Shown: positions 7,606 to 17,254 of the stretch, piece after piece
Layout: each line of letters begins with the position of its first letter
Numbering within the stretch: position 1 is the first letter of the stretch
Notes under the pieces: generated by a model
The model's database searches: none
The model's input: the letters and a program-made list of their open reading frames with translations, nothing else
What the model was told of the DNA's origin: nothing
Program-made: the position numbers and the translations under genes
Origin: Paramicrobacterium humi
GTDB lineage: Bacteria; Actinomycetota; Actinomycetes; Actinomycetales; Microbacteriaceae
Reading direction: 5' to 3'
DNA length: 64,000 bases
Assembly (NCBI RefSeq): GCF_900105715.1
Contig: NZ_FNRY01000001.1
Coordinates: forward strand, 1,302,001-1,366,000

Positions 7606-8949
7606 ATGCCCATCGACGCGCACACGACGGAAGCCGCAGGACAGTACCGGCCGGTCCCGGTCGGATCTCATCTCCCCGACAGGCTCACGATCTGCTTGTG
7701 GGACTTCTCTTGGTACGTCCGTTCGGGCGAGGGGGAGCCGTTCGAAGATCTCGACGCCGCAGCGGCGCAGACGGTCGAGCGGGGCTACAACACCGTTCGC
7801 GTGTGCGCGATGCCGTTCCTCTTGTTTGGTTCTGGGCTCGACACGACCGACGTCGAGCTGGACCGACTCGGTGACGAGTACGGCCAAGGGGTGCGTTGGT
7901 ACGACGTCAAGGCGCCCACACGGTTCGACGGTCGCGCAAAGCTGATCGAGCTCTTCGAAGTCTGCAAACGGCACGGCCTGTTCATCATTCTCTCCTCGTG
8001 GGAGTACCAGCAGTCCTCATCGTTCGCGACGGCGAGTGACTGGTGGGAAGCGCTTGACAGCGTTGACCCGGAGGATCGACCCGAACTTCTTGCGGAAGCC
8101 TTCGCCGAACTTATTGACTTCGTGTCAGAGCACGGCCTCGACGATCGCATCGCCTTCACGGAGCTGCACAACGAAGTCGCCACGGGCCACCTCGCCGATG
8201 GCCTCGAGGCGGGCACCGCGAACGACCTGGTGATCGCTCTCGAACCTCGGCTGAGTCGCGGTCTCGCCCGATTCCATGAGTTGCAGCCGACGCAACCGGT
8301 GACGGTGAACTACTCACGGGTGCCCGTCGGTGCGTTTCGCGGCATCCCTCGCGAGATTGACGTCTTCGTCACACATCCTTACGTGTACGGCGTGCTGAAC
8401 GAGGTCACCGAGTCCTTCGACTTGCGTGGCAGCCTCGCGGACTTCCCTCGCGCCGCCGTCGACGCGGCGGGCCTGTTGCGCGAAGGCGCGCCGCCTGCCA
8501 CCGAGTGGGTGATTCCCGACGAGGCCGCGTGGAAGATGGACGCCACGATCGTCGGCAAGCCCGAGATCTTCCTGCACGACTGGGTGAACGCCGATGCGTT
8601 CGATCGGTACCTCTACGAGAGGTACGAGTCTCATCGCGTCGAGATGGATCGAGTGCTCACGCTCTGGCTTGAAGCGGCGGCGGATTTTGCAGCATCCCGT
8701 GGCATACCCTTCGCCTTCGGCGAGGGCTGGGTCGGTTATACGCCGCTGCGCGGAAGCTTCGAGGAGGGTCCGGTCGGAGCGGAGTACTGCCGCTTCGCCG
8801 TGCGCGAATCGGCTCGCGTCGGCGCGTGGGGCACGATCGTCTGCTCGAATGCGGCCGCATCACCCGATGTGGAGCGACATCAGGTTGCAACGCGAGTGCA
8901 ACGACTACTTCATTTCACAACGCACCAGATAACCCCCATCACCGTTTGA
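7606..8949 (+). CDS. Cellulase-like family glycoside hydrolase (TIM barrel), cytoplasmic
   Basis: 447 aa from ATG 7606. An upstream in-frame ATG at 7549 lies inside the operator repeats and is less likely. No signal peptide. The pattern matches the sugar-binding cellulase-like family. LTICLWDFSWYVR begins the barrel, FTELHNEV carries the presumed acid/base Glu after the Asn-Glu type strand, and PFAFGEGWVGYTP carries the presumed nucleophile Glu. It leads an operon with a CUT1 importer, a GH36 alpha-galactosidase and two mutarotase-fold proteins, so it probably trims an imported oligosaccharide inside the cell. Linkage specificity cannot be read. Confidence 0.75.
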   Translation: MPIDAHTTEAAGQYRPVPVGSHLPDRLTICLWDFSWYVRSGEGEPFEDLDAAAAQTVERGYNTVRVCAMPFLLFGSGLDTTDVELDRLGDEYGQGVRWYDVKAPTRFDGRAKLIELFEVCKRHGLFIILSSWEYQQSSSFATASDWWEALDSVDPEDRPELLAEAFAELIDFVSEHGLDDRIAFTELHNEVATGHLADGLEAGTANDLVIALEPRLSRGLARFHELQPTQPVTVNYSRVPVGAFRGIPREIDVFVTHPYVYGVLNEVTESFDLRGSLADFPRAAVDAAGLLREGAPPATEWVIPDEAAWKMDATIVGKPEIFLHDWVNADAFDRYLYERYESHRVEMDRVLTLWLEAAADFAASRGIPFAFGEGWVGYTPLRGSFEEGPVGAEYCRFAVRESARVGAWGTIVCSNAAASPDVERHQVATRVQRLLHFTTHQITPITV

Positions 8950-8976
8950 CCTTTTCATCCGTCAAGGAGGACGACA

Positions 8977-10257
8977 ATGAACACCACAGCCCAGCTCAGC
9001 AGGAGGGGACTTCTCACCGGCGCGCTCGCCATCGGCGGTGCCTCGCTTCTCACCTCGTGCGCGACGTCAGGCTCGACCGGCGGCGCAGCCGGTGGGGCCG
9101 GCATCACGCTGCAGTCTTCGCTGTCAGATCCGGCACCGAAGAAGGCGCTCGAATCACTCGTTAAGGCATACAAGGGCGATGTCACCCTCAACACCGTCGC
9201 GATCGAGCAGTTCCGGGCTCAGCTATCGACGTACCTGACCTCGGGAAATCCGCCGGACGTGCTCACGTGGTACGCCGGCTCGGTAGCCCGCGACTACGCC
9301 AGCAACGGCTACTTGCTCGACATCTCGGACCTGTGGGAGGGCAGCGGACCCGCGGCAAACTACTCGCAGGCGCTCAAAGACCTCTCGACGGGCGATGACG
9401 GCAAGCAGATCTTCATGCCGACGAACTACTACTGGTGGGGCGTCTTCTACCTCAAATCCTCGTTCAAGAAGTGGGGCGTGAGCGAACCGCAGTCGTGGGA
9501 CGACTTCATCTCCCTCTGTGAAAAGCTCAAGGCCCAGGGCATCAACCCGCTCGCGAACGGCATCGGCTCGACGCCCTGGATGGCATCCGGCTGGTTCGAC
9601 ATCCTCAACCTGCGTGTCAACGGCGCCGAGTTCCACAAGGAGCTGCTCGCGGGCAAGCACTCGTTCGACAGCACCGAGGTGAAGAACGTGATGAAGTACT
9701 ACGCGCAGCTCATCCCGTTCTTCGACCCGAACATGACCTCGTATGCGTGGCAGGATGCCGTCACGCCTCTCGTGCAGGGGAAGGATGCGATGTACCTCAC
9801 CGGTGCGTTCATCAGTCAGAACATCACCGGCGGCGAACCGGACGACCTCGACTTCTTCACGGTTCCGGTGATCGACTCGTCGATCCCGAAGGCGGAGGAA
9901 GCGCCGACAGACGGATACTTCGCCAGCGCGAAGACCAAGGACGTGAAAGCAACGAAGAAATTCCTGAGCTACCTCGCGAGCGCCGAGTCGCAGCAGAAGT
10001 TCATCGAGGACTCGAACTCGTCGAACCTGCCTACCTCGCCGGACGTGGACACGAGCAAGTTCTCGCCGCTCGTGCAGAAGGGCCTCAAGATGCTCGGTGA
10101 GACGGAGCAGATCACGCAGTTCTTCAACCGTGACTCCTCCGACGCGCTGCAGACCACCGCCGACACCGCGCTCACGAAGTTCCTCGCCAAGCCGGACGAC
10201 GTTGATTCGATCCTGAAGGACTGGGAGACGGCCGCGAAGAAGGTTCTCGACTCGTGA
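8977..10257 (+). CDS. Sugar ABC transporter substrate-binding lipoprotein (CUT1)
   Basis: 426 aa with an AAGGAGG site before ATG 8977. The N-terminus has a twin-arginine-like SRRGLLTG, a hydrophobic stretch and a lipobox ending at LLTSC, so it is exported and lipid-anchored, perhaps through Tat. The rest is an extracellular solute-binding family 1 protein: early TLQSSLSDPAPKKALESLV, NPPDVLTWYAG, a WGVFYLKSSFKKWG mid-segment and a C-terminal ADTALTKFL. The next gene overlaps by GTGA. It supplies substrate to the two permeases that follow; an oligosaccharide containing alpha-galactose is the likely cargo from context. Confidence 0.92.
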   Translation: MNTTAQLSRRGLLTGALAIGGASLLTSCATSGSTGGAAGGAGITLQSSLSDPAPKKALESLVKAYKGDVTLNTVAIEQFRAQLSTYLTSGNPPDVLTWYAGSVARDYASNGYLLDISDLWEGSGPAANYSQALKDLSTGDDGKQIFMPTNYYWWGVFYLKSSFKKWGVSEPQSWDDFISLCEKLKAQGINPLANGIGSTPWMASGWFDILNLRVNGAEFHKELLAGKHSFDSTEVKNVMKYYAQLIPFFDPNMTSYAWQDAVTPLVQGKDAMYLTGAFISQNITGGEPDDLDFFTVPVIDSSIPKAEEAPTDGYFASAKTKDVKATKKFLSYLASAESQQKFIEDSNSSNLPTSPDVDTSKFSPLVQKGLKMLGETEQITQFFNRDSSDALQTTADTALTKFLAKPDDVDSILKDWETAAKKVLDS

Positions 10258-11186
10258 CAACCGCTGTGGACACGGCATCCGCTGACACGAGGGCGATCGT
10301 GCGCGGGCGGCACCACCGCTCGCTGCGTCGCGTGCCGCCCGTGGTGTGGGCATTCCTGCTCATCCCGCTCGCGGTCGAGATCGGCCTCGTGTTCTGGCCC
10401 GCTATCAACAGCTTCTACATCGCCCTCACGAAGTGGAACGGGGCCGGGGCGCCGGAGTTCATCGGGCTGCAGAACTTCATCGCCCTCGGTTCCGACCCGA
10501 TCTTCAAGCAGGCCCTCGTCAACAACGTGATCTGGGTCGTCGGCTTCGGTGGAGCATCGGTGGTCATCGGCATGTGCCTCGCCCTCGCTCTGAACAAGCC
10601 GCGGCGCGGTGTGGGGCTGTACCGCAGCGCGATCTACCTGCCGATGGTGTTCTCGCTCGCAGTGACCGGGCTCTTCTGGCGGCTGCTGTACCAGCCCGAG
10701 GGTGCGGTGAACACGATCCTCGGCGCCGTGGGTCTCGAATCGCTCGAGAAGCAGTGGCTCGCGGACCCGAAGACGGCGCTGTACGCGGTGCTTATCGCCG
10801 CCGTGTGGCGGCAGTGCGGCTACATCATGGTGCTCTACCTCGCGGGGCTCAAGGGCGTCGACCCTGCGCTCGAAGAAGCAGCGGCTATGGACGGCGCGAA
10901 CGCGTGGCAGCGGTTCTGGAAGATCGTGATGCCGCAGCTGCGAGGGGTCAATTCCGTGGTCTTCGCCGTGACCGTCATCGATTCACTCCGCACGTTCGAC
11001 ATCGTGTGGGCGATGACCCGCGGCGGCCCCTACAACACGACACAGCTGCTGTCGACGTACATGTACCAGACGAGCTTCACCGTCGTGGACCTCGGCTACG
11101 GCTCCGCGATCGCCGTCGTGATCTTCCTCTTGGCGATCCTGTTCATCATCGGCTATCTCACCCGTGCGACGAAGGAGGACTTCTGA
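10254..11186 (+). CDS. Sugar ABC transporter permease (MalF-type)
   Basis: 310 aa starting at GTG 10254, overlapping the binding-protein stop. Six hydrophobic segments are seen, the first at VVWAFLLIPLAVEIGLVFWPAI. The EAA loop that contacts the ATPase reads EEAAAMDGANAWQRFWKIVMPQL. No ATPase gene is in this operon, which is usual for CUT1 importers that share an MsiK-type ATPase encoded elsewhere. It pairs with the permease at 11188. Confidence 0.92.
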   Translation: MTTAVDTASADTRAIVRGRHHRSLRRVPPVVWAFLLIPLAVEIGLVFWPAINSFYIALTKWNGAGAPEFIGLQNFIALGSDPIFKQALVNNVIWVVGFGGASVVIGMCLALALNKPRRGVGLYRSAIYLPMVFSLAVTGLFWRLLYQPEGAVNTILGAVGLESLEKQWLADPKTALYAVLIAAVWRQCGYIMVLYLAGLKGVDPALEEAAAMDGANAWQRFWKIVMPQLRGVNSVVFAVTVIDSLRTFDIVWAMTRGGPYNTTQLLSTYMYQTSFTVVDLGYGSAIAVVIFLLAILFIIGYLTRATKEDF

Positions 11187-11187
11187 C

Positions 11188-12039
11188 ATGAGCGCACTAC
11201 CCGCCGCGCCCGCACCTCGTCGCCGCTCGCGCGACACGGTCTTCCACGCCATCATGGCGCCGGTATCCCTGCTGTGGATCGCCCCGATGGTGTTCGTGGT
11301 GTTCGTCGCGTTCCGCTCCTTTGAAGACATCACGAGCAACGGCCTCGGCTCCCTTCCGCAGTCGTTCACGTTCGAGGGCTTCGTCACCGTCTTCACCGAC
11401 GGCCTCGCGGGCGGCGCCGTCTGGAACAGCGTTATCGTCACGGCGTTCACGGTGCTCTTCTCACTGCTGTTCGCGTCGTGGGCGGCCTTCGCCCTCAGCA
11501 AGTTCGCGATCCCGTTCAATCGCGGCGTCCTACTCTTGATGCTCGCCGGCAACCTGCTCCCGCCGCAGATCCTGCTGATCCCGGTGGCCCGCATCTGCGA
11601 GAGCCTCGGCATCGCCGACACCCTGTTCGCTCTCATCGTCGTGCAGGTCGCGTTCGGCCTCGGCTTCTACACCTTCGTGCTCTACGGATTCATGCGCTCG
11701 CTTCCCGGTGAGATCTTCGAGGCCGCGCGCGTCGATGGCTCGGGTGAGCTTCGCACCTACCTGCAGATCGTGCTTCCGCTGTGCCGTCCCTCGCTCGCTG
11801 CCCTTGGAGCCCTCGCGACCACGTGGGTGTGGAACGACCTGCTGTGGGCGCTGACCGTGCTGCGCTCTGAGTCGAAGTTCCCCATCACGGCCGAGCTGCT
11901 GAACATCCAGGGTGGCTTCGTCAGCCAGTGGAACGTCGTCGCAAGCGGCGCGATCATCGCGGCGATTCCCACGGCGATCGTGTTCTTCATCTTCCAGAAG
12001 CAGTTCGTCTCCGGCCTCACCATCGGCTCGAACAAGTAA
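11188..12039 (+). CDS. Sugar ABC transporter permease (MalG-type)
   Basis: 283 aa from ATG 11188, one base after the previous stop, with a GAAGGAGG site inside the end of the preceding gene. About six membrane spans. The EAA loop reads EAARVDGSGELRTYLQIVLPL, and the end KQFVSGLTIGSNK is typical of MalG-type subunits. It is the second half of the transmembrane channel with the 10254 permease. Confidence 0.92.
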   Translation: MSALPAAPAPRRRSRDTVFHAIMAPVSLLWIAPMVFVVFVAFRSFEDITSNGLGSLPQSFTFEGFVTVFTDGLAGGAVWNSVIVTAFTVLFSLLFASWAAFALSKFAIPFNRGVLLLMLAGNLLPPQILLIPVARICESLGIADTLFALIVVQVAFGLGFYTFVLYGFMRSLPGEIFEAARVDGSGELRTYLQIVLPLCRPSLAALGALATTWVWNDLLWALTVLRSESKFPITAELLNIQGGFVSQWNVVASGAIIAAIPTAIVFFIFQKQFVSGLTIGSNK

Positions 12040-12047
12040 GGATCGCA

Positions 12048-14168
12048 ATGTCACTGCAGTGGGTGCTTCGCACGCGCAACACCGACTACGGCGTGAGCGT
12101 GCTCCCCGATGGCTCCGGCGTCGTGCTCGACGGCTGGGGCGTGCACGGCGGCGTGCTCGAGAACTGGTCGGAGCCTGAACGGGAGTGCGGGTTCACGACG
12201 GCCGCCGACGTCACGCCGCTCGAGTACGCGAGCGACGGGCAGCGACACGGTGCGTTCAGCGAGCTTCTCGTGCGCCGCGGTGCCGGGCACAACGGTGCCG
12301 CCTGGACAGTGAAAAGTGACGAGATCCAATTCGAGACGAAAGGTGCCGGCGACCGACTGCTGGTTCCCCTCGTCGACGAGACCGCCGATCTGCGGCTTGA
12401 GCTGAACTTCGCGACGTCGTCACGTCACGACGTCGTGCGGCGCAGCATCCGACTAGTCAACGAGGGAAGCACTGACATCGAGCTTCCCCGCGCGTTCTCC
12501 GCCGGCTGGAACCTGCCGCTCGGCCAGCGCGTGCACGTCGACTACCTCGCGGGTTCGTGGGCGAGAGAGTTCCAGCGACGCTCCGTCGACCTTGGCTGGG
12601 GTGCGTTCTCGATCGGCAGCAGGCAAGGCGTCACCGGCCTGCAGTTCAGCCCCGTCGTGACGGTGACCGCGCTGCCGGGCGAGGACTCACCGGCCGTGCC
12701 GGAGGGCAGTGCATACGGCATCGCGCTCGACTGGAGCGGCTCGTGGCGGCTGCAGGTCGAATGCGGCTCGGTCGGCCGGCACGCGCGGGTGTCGTGCGGC
12801 GTCGACGATGACACGACCACGGTGCTGCTCGAGCCGGGACAAGCGTTCTCCTCGCCCGACAGCCTCGGCGTGTTCAGTGATGAGGGACCCGAGGGAGTCA
12901 CGCGCGCATGGCACGAATTCCAGCGCGAGGAGCTCGCTCGAGACGCCAGTCCGCAGACGCGTCCCGTCGTATACAACTCGTGGATGGCGACATTGTTCGA
13001 CGTCGACGTCGCGCACCAGAAGCAGCTGGCGGAGGTCGCGGCTTCCATCGGTGTCGAAGCGTTTGTCGTCGATGACGGCTGGTTCGTCGGCCGGACGAGC
13101 GACCGGGCAGGACTTGGCGATTGGACGCCCGATCCGGCGAAGTTCCCGCAGGGCCTCGGCGAACTCGCCGAACACGTCGCGGGCCTCGGCATGCGGTTCG
13201 GGCTGTGGATCGAACCCGAGTGCGTCAATCCCGACAGCGACCTGTACCGTGCCCACCCCGACTGGGTGTACCGGGCCGGCGATCGGCCGCTTGAGACCGT
13301 GCGGAACCAGTACGTGCTCGATCTCGGCCGCGACGAGGTCGTGGACTGGGTGGAGGACACGCTGCGCCGCCTACTCCAGTCGGCCCCCATCAGCTACCTC
13401 AAGTGGGACATGAACCGACCGGTCAGCGATGGCGGCCGCCCCGGAGACCCGCACGGTCGGGAATGGTCGCTGCAGCACACCCGCAACTACTACCGGGTCA
13501 TGGAGATGCTGCGCCGCGAGTTCCCGCACGTGACGCTCGAGGCGTGCGCGAGCGGCGGCGGCCGCATCGACAACGCCGTGCTCGCCCGCAGCGACGTCGT
13601 GTGGACGAGCGACGAGGTCGGCGCGCGGGACCGCCTCGTGATCCAAGACGGCTTCCTCACCGCATACCCCTCGTGGGTGATGAGCTCGTGGGTCTCCGAC
13701 GACGCCGGCCACCGTGACCGGCTCACGCCGAGCCTCGGTTACCGGTTCGCCGTCGCGATGTGCGGCGTGCTCGGCATCGGCTCCGACCTGCTCGCGTGGT
13801 CAGACGACGAGCGGGCGGCTGCATCGCGGATGGTCGACGCGTACAAGGCGCTGCGATCGGTGATCCACTATGGCGATGTGCGCACCCACGGCGACGTGGA
13901 CGCCAACGGGTACTGCGTCGAATACCGGGGACCCGACGACGATCCGCGCAACGTCCTGTTCGTCTTCGACCGCGACAGGGACCGCACACGGGACCGGGAT
14001 CGCGTGCGCGTGTACCCGAGCGGGCTGCGCGATGGCGTGACGTACATGGTCGAGGGAATCGGCGACGTCGTGACGGCGGCATCCGCTCGTACCCAGGGGA
14101 TCGCGGTGCCGTTCGCCTGGGCCCCCGACGCCGACGTGCTCGTGCTCTCCCCGCGGGAGGCGCCGTGA
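12048..14168 (+). CDS. Alpha-galactosidase, glycoside hydrolase family 36
   Basis: 706 aa from ATG 12048 (AAGGA site). It has an N-terminal beta-sandwich, then a central barrel with FVVDDGWFVGRT, LWIEPECVNPDSDLY, the nucleophile motif YLKWDMNRP (Asp about 454), EACASGGGRID and the acid/base segment VVWTSDEVG (Asp about 522). Size and order match GH36 alpha-galactosidases. With no signal peptide it acts in the cytoplasm on imported galactosides (raffinose/melibiose-type or galactosylglycerol-type). It follows the importer after an 8-bp gap in the same operon. Known relatives also include alpha-N-acetylgalactosaminidases, so specificity for galactose is likely but not proven. Confidence 0.9.
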   Translation: MSLQWVLRTRNTDYGVSVLPDGSGVVLDGWGVHGGVLENWSEPERECGFTTAADVTPLEYASDGQRHGAFSELLVRRGAGHNGAAWTVKSDEIQFETKGAGDRLLVPLVDETADLRLELNFATSSRHDVVRRSIRLVNEGSTDIELPRAFSAGWNLPLGQRVHVDYLAGSWAREFQRRSVDLGWGAFSIGSRQGVTGLQFSPVVTVTALPGEDSPAVPEGSAYGIALDWSGSWRLQVECGSVGRHARVSCGVDDDTTTVLLEPGQAFSSPDSLGVFSDEGPEGVTRAWHEFQREELARDASPQTRPVVYNSWMATLFDVDVAHQKQLAEVAASIGVEAFVVDDGWFVGRTSDRAGLGDWTPDPAKFPQGLGELAEHVAGLGMRFGLWIEPECVNPDSDLYRAHPDWVYRAGDRPLETVRNQYVLDLGRDEVVDWVEDTLRRLLQSAPISYLKWDMNRPVSDGGRPGDPHGREWSLQHTRNYYRVMEMLRREFPHVTLEACASGGGRIDNAVLARSDVVWTSDEVGARDRLVIQDGFLTAYPSWVMSSWVSDDAGHRDRLTPSLGYRFAVAMCGVLGIGSDLLAWSDDERAAASRMVDAYKALRSVIHYGDVRTHGDVDANGYCVEYRGPDDDPRNVLFVFDRDRDRTRDRDRVRVYPSGLRDGVTYMVEGIGDVVTAASARTQGIAVPFAWAPDADVLVLSPREAP

Positions 14169-14299
14169 CGCCGACCCGGCACACCGACGACGACTGAGAA
14201 CCCCACGTGCTTCCGCATCCGAACAGGCTGCGGCTCCCCATGCATGCCAGAAAACGCGCATTCGGTTTCCCCGGATGCCGCACAGGAAGGACCCACACC

Positions 14300-17254
14300 G
14301 TGACCGACACGAAGACCACGCGGCAACACGCGGCTCTGCTGCCCGAGGTGCCGGAACCCTTGCGGGCCCGCTCGGAGGCCGGCCACGCCGTCGCGTGGCT
14401 CGAGTCGGTGACCATTCCGACGTACGAGCCCGACGAGCCGGCCGATCACCCAATGTACCTCGACAACCGCGTGTACCAGGGGTCAAGCGGGCGGGTATAT
14501 CCGATGCCGTTCGTCGAGGGCGTCTCCCGCACTCCCGTGCCGCGCGTGTGGCAGGCGGTGCACATCGATAACGCCTACGTGAGGCTCATGGTGCTGCCCG
14601 AGCTCGGCGGGCGGATCCACTCCGGCTACGACAAGACCACGGGCTACGACTTCTTCTACCGCAACTCGGTGATCAAGCCCGCGCTCGTGGGGCTCGACGG
14701 CCCGTGGGTGAGCGGCGGCGTCGAGTTCAACTGGCCGCAGCACCACCGCCCCGCCACATACTTTCCGACCGAGTTCACGATCGACCTCGACGACGACGGC
14801 AGCGCGACGGTGTGGTGCGGCGACCACGACCCGTTCGCGCGCATGCACGGCACGCACGGCATCCGGCTGCACGCCGACCGTTCCGTCGTCGAGATCCTCG
14901 CCCGGCTGCACAACCGAACGAGCGAGGAGCAGACCTTTCTCTGGTGGGCGAACGCCGCCGTGCGGGTGCACGACGAGTACCAGTCGTTCTTCCCCCAGGA
15001 CGTGCGTTACGTCGCCGATCACGCGCGGCGCGCCATCACCGCGTTCCCGCGGGCGGACCGCCCGTACTACGGCGTTGACTATCAGGAGCGAGCGAAGAAC
15101 CTGCCCGGGGCGGATCGCATCGACTTCTACCGCAACATCCCCGTTCCCACGTCGTACATGATCGTCGACACCGATGAGGCGTTTTTCGGCGGCTACGATC
15201 ATGCCGCCGGCGCGGGCGTCGTGCACTGGGCGGACCGCCGGATCTCCCCCGGCAAGAAGCAGTGGACGTGGGGCAACTCGCCGTTCGGGCACGCCTGGGA
15301 CCGCCACCTCACGGACGAGGACGGCCCCTACGTCGAGCTCATGGCCGGCGTCTACACCGACAACCAGCCGGATTTCTCCTGGCTGCAACCCGGAGAGGTC
15401 AAGCGGTTCTCGCAGTTCTGGTACCCGATCCCCGGGATCGGCGTCGCGCACCAGGCCACCGCTGACGCCGCCGTGCACGTTGACGTTGACTCGAGCACCG
15501 GATCGACTCGAGTCGATGCTGCGTTCGCCGTGACCCGGCCGACCGACGCACTCCTGCGTGCGCGCGACACGACGGGAACGGTGTACTCGGAACGAGCAGA
15601 GCGGATGCTGCCGGGCGACGTGGTGCGCATCGACGCGAAGCTACCTGCAGGCGTGTCAGCGAGCAGCATCCGCATGGAGCTCGTGGAGAACGGTGCCGTC
15701 GTGCTGCAGTGGAAGCTCGCCGACGCGGACGACGAGGAACCGTGGTCGGCGACAGAGCCGCCGCGACCGGAGGACATCGACAGCGTCGACGAGCTCTACC
15801 TCACTGGGCTCCACCTTGTGCAGTACCGACACCCCACGCGCTCACCGATGCCGTACTGGACCGAGGCGCTGCGCCGTGACCCGGGCGACGCGCGCGTGCA
15901 CCTCGCCCTCGCAAAGCGCGAATACCATCGCGGTCGTTACCAGTCGGCACGCGAGCACGCGGAGGCGGCAGTCGCGCGGCTCACGGTGCGGAACGAGAAC
16001 CTGCGCAACACCGAGGCGTACTACGTGCTCGGACTCATCCTCGCGCGGATGGGTGACGACGATGGTGCGCTCAAGCGGTTCGGCAAGGCGGGCTGGGATC
16101 GCACCTGGGCGGTGGCGGCGGGGTTCGAGTCGGCATGCATCCTGACGAGGCGTGGTGAGAGCGAGCAGGCGCTCGCCGACCTTGAACCGCTCATCGCTCA
16201 CGGCGCCGAAGACCCGCGCGCAACCGCGCTGCGCATCGTCCTCCTGCGTCGGCTCGGGCGCAACGCGGACGCCGCACGAACGCTCGAACAGGTGCGGACC
16301 GAGAGCCGCGTCGATGACCTGCTCGACTACCTCGCGGATGGCATCCGTCCGGTCGACGGTGGTCTGCTCGTCGACCTGGCGCTCGATCTCGCAGCGTTCG
16401 GAGAGACGGATGCTGCGCTCGCCGTGCTCGACGAGGCGACCATGAGTCCGATCGTGCCCTCGGGGAGCGTGCGCCCCCTCGCGCACTATCTGCGAGCCCA
16501 GCTGCTCGAGCAGCTCGGACTGACAGGCGAGGCGGCCTCTGAGCGGCGACGAGGGCAACAGGCCGACGGACGCTGGTGCTTCCCGGTAGGCCTCTCCGCG
16601 CATGACGCCCTCACCGCGGCCGTCGCCGCGGATCCGAGTGACGGTGTCGCGAGGCTCCTGCTCGGCATGCTTCTCTACGACAATGGTCGGCGCGGCGAAG
16701 CGGTCGAGCAGTGGGATGCCGCGATCGCGGCCGGTCTCGATGACGCCGTGCTCTACCGGAACGCCGGACTTGCCGCATACAACGTCGTTGAAGATGACGA
16801 CCTCGCCTGGCGGCACTACGAGCGAGCGCGCGAACTCGCCCCACGCGACGCTCGCTTGCTGCTCGAGCAGGACTTGCTGGCCGAGAAGCTTGGGCACTCG
16901 TCGGAGAGTCGGCTTGAGCGATTGGAGCTCAACCTCGACCTCGTCGCCTCCCGCGACGATCTCGCCGTGCGGTACGCGGTACTCCTCACCGAGGCGGACC
17001 GTGCCGACGAGTCGTTGCGGTGGCTCGAGTCACGGCAGTTTCAGCCCTGGGAAGGTGGCGAAGGCCTCGTTCTCGCTGCCTGGGACGCCGCGCGCTCTGC
17101 CCTCGGTATGCCGCAAGGGGAGCCGCCGCTGAGTCTGGGAGAGAAGCGACCGGAAGCGGTCGCGCCGGTCGCCGTTCACGACGACGGTCAGACCGACTAT
17201 TTCGCGACGAGCCTGCCGGAGAACCTGCTCTTCCATCGAAGGGGAAGTCTGTGA
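14300..17254 (+). CDS. DUF5107 domain protein with C-terminal tetratricopeptide repeats
   Basis: 984 aa from GTG 14300, which has an AGGAAGG site 9 nt upstream; the frame is open back to 14207 but without family-like sequence. Residues about 40-400 form the DUF5107 domain, a mutarotase-like beta-sandwich. Characteristic stretches are VLPELGGRIHSGYDKTTG, VSGGVEFNWPQHHRP and WTWGNSPFGHAWDRHLTDE with GPYVELMAG. The C-terminal half is a TPR superhelix (repeats such as ALAKREYHRGRYQSAREHAE and LGLILARMGDDDGALKRFG). These proteins recur beside glycosidases and sugar importers in actinobacteria and are suspected carbohydrate-active enzymes; a biochemical role is not claimed here. It overlaps the next gene (GTGA). 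Confidence 0.85.
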   Translation: MTDTKTTRQHAALLPEVPEPLRARSEAGHAVAWLESVTIPTYEPDEPADHPMYLDNRVYQGSSGRVYPMPFVEGVSRTPVPRVWQAVHIDNAYVRLMVLPELGGRIHSGYDKTTGYDFFYRNSVIKPALVGLDGPWVSGGVEFNWPQHHRPATYFPTEFTIDLDDDGSATVWCGDHDPFARMHGTHGIRLHADRSVVEILARLHNRTSEEQTFLWWANAAVRVHDEYQSFFPQDVRYVADHARRAITAFPRADRPYYGVDYQERAKNLPGADRIDFYRNIPVPTSYMIVDTDEAFFGGYDHAAGAGVVHWADRRISPGKKQWTWGNSPFGHAWDRHLTDEDGPYVELMAGVYTDNQPDFSWLQPGEVKRFSQFWYPIPGIGVAHQATADAAVHVDVDSSTGSTRVDAAFAVTRPTDALLRARDTTGTVYSERAERMLPGDVVRIDAKLPAGVSASSIRMELVENGAVVLQWKLADADDEEPWSATEPPRPEDIDSVDELYLTGLHLVQYRHPTRSPMPYWTEALRRDPGDARVHLALAKREYHRGRYQSAREHAEAAVARLTVRNENLRNTEAYYVLGLILARMGDDDGALKRFGKAGWDRTWAVAAGFESACILTRRGESEQALADLEPLIAHGAEDPRATALRIVLLRRLGRNADAARTLEQVRTESRVDDLLDYLADGIRPVDGGLLVDLALDLAAFGETDAALAVLDEATMSPIVPSGSVRPLAHYLRAQLLEQLGLTGEAASERRRGQQADGRWCFPVGLSAHDALTAAVAADPSDGVARLLLGMLLYDNGRRGEAVEQWDAAIAAGLDDAVLYRNAGLAAYNVVEDDDLAWRHYERARELAPRDARLLLEQDLLAEKLGHSSESRLERLELNLDLVASRDDLAVRYAVLLTEADRADESLRWLESRQFQPWEGGEGLVLAAWDAARSALGMPQGEPPLSLGEKRPEAVAPVAVHDDGQTDYFATSLPENLLFHRRGSL

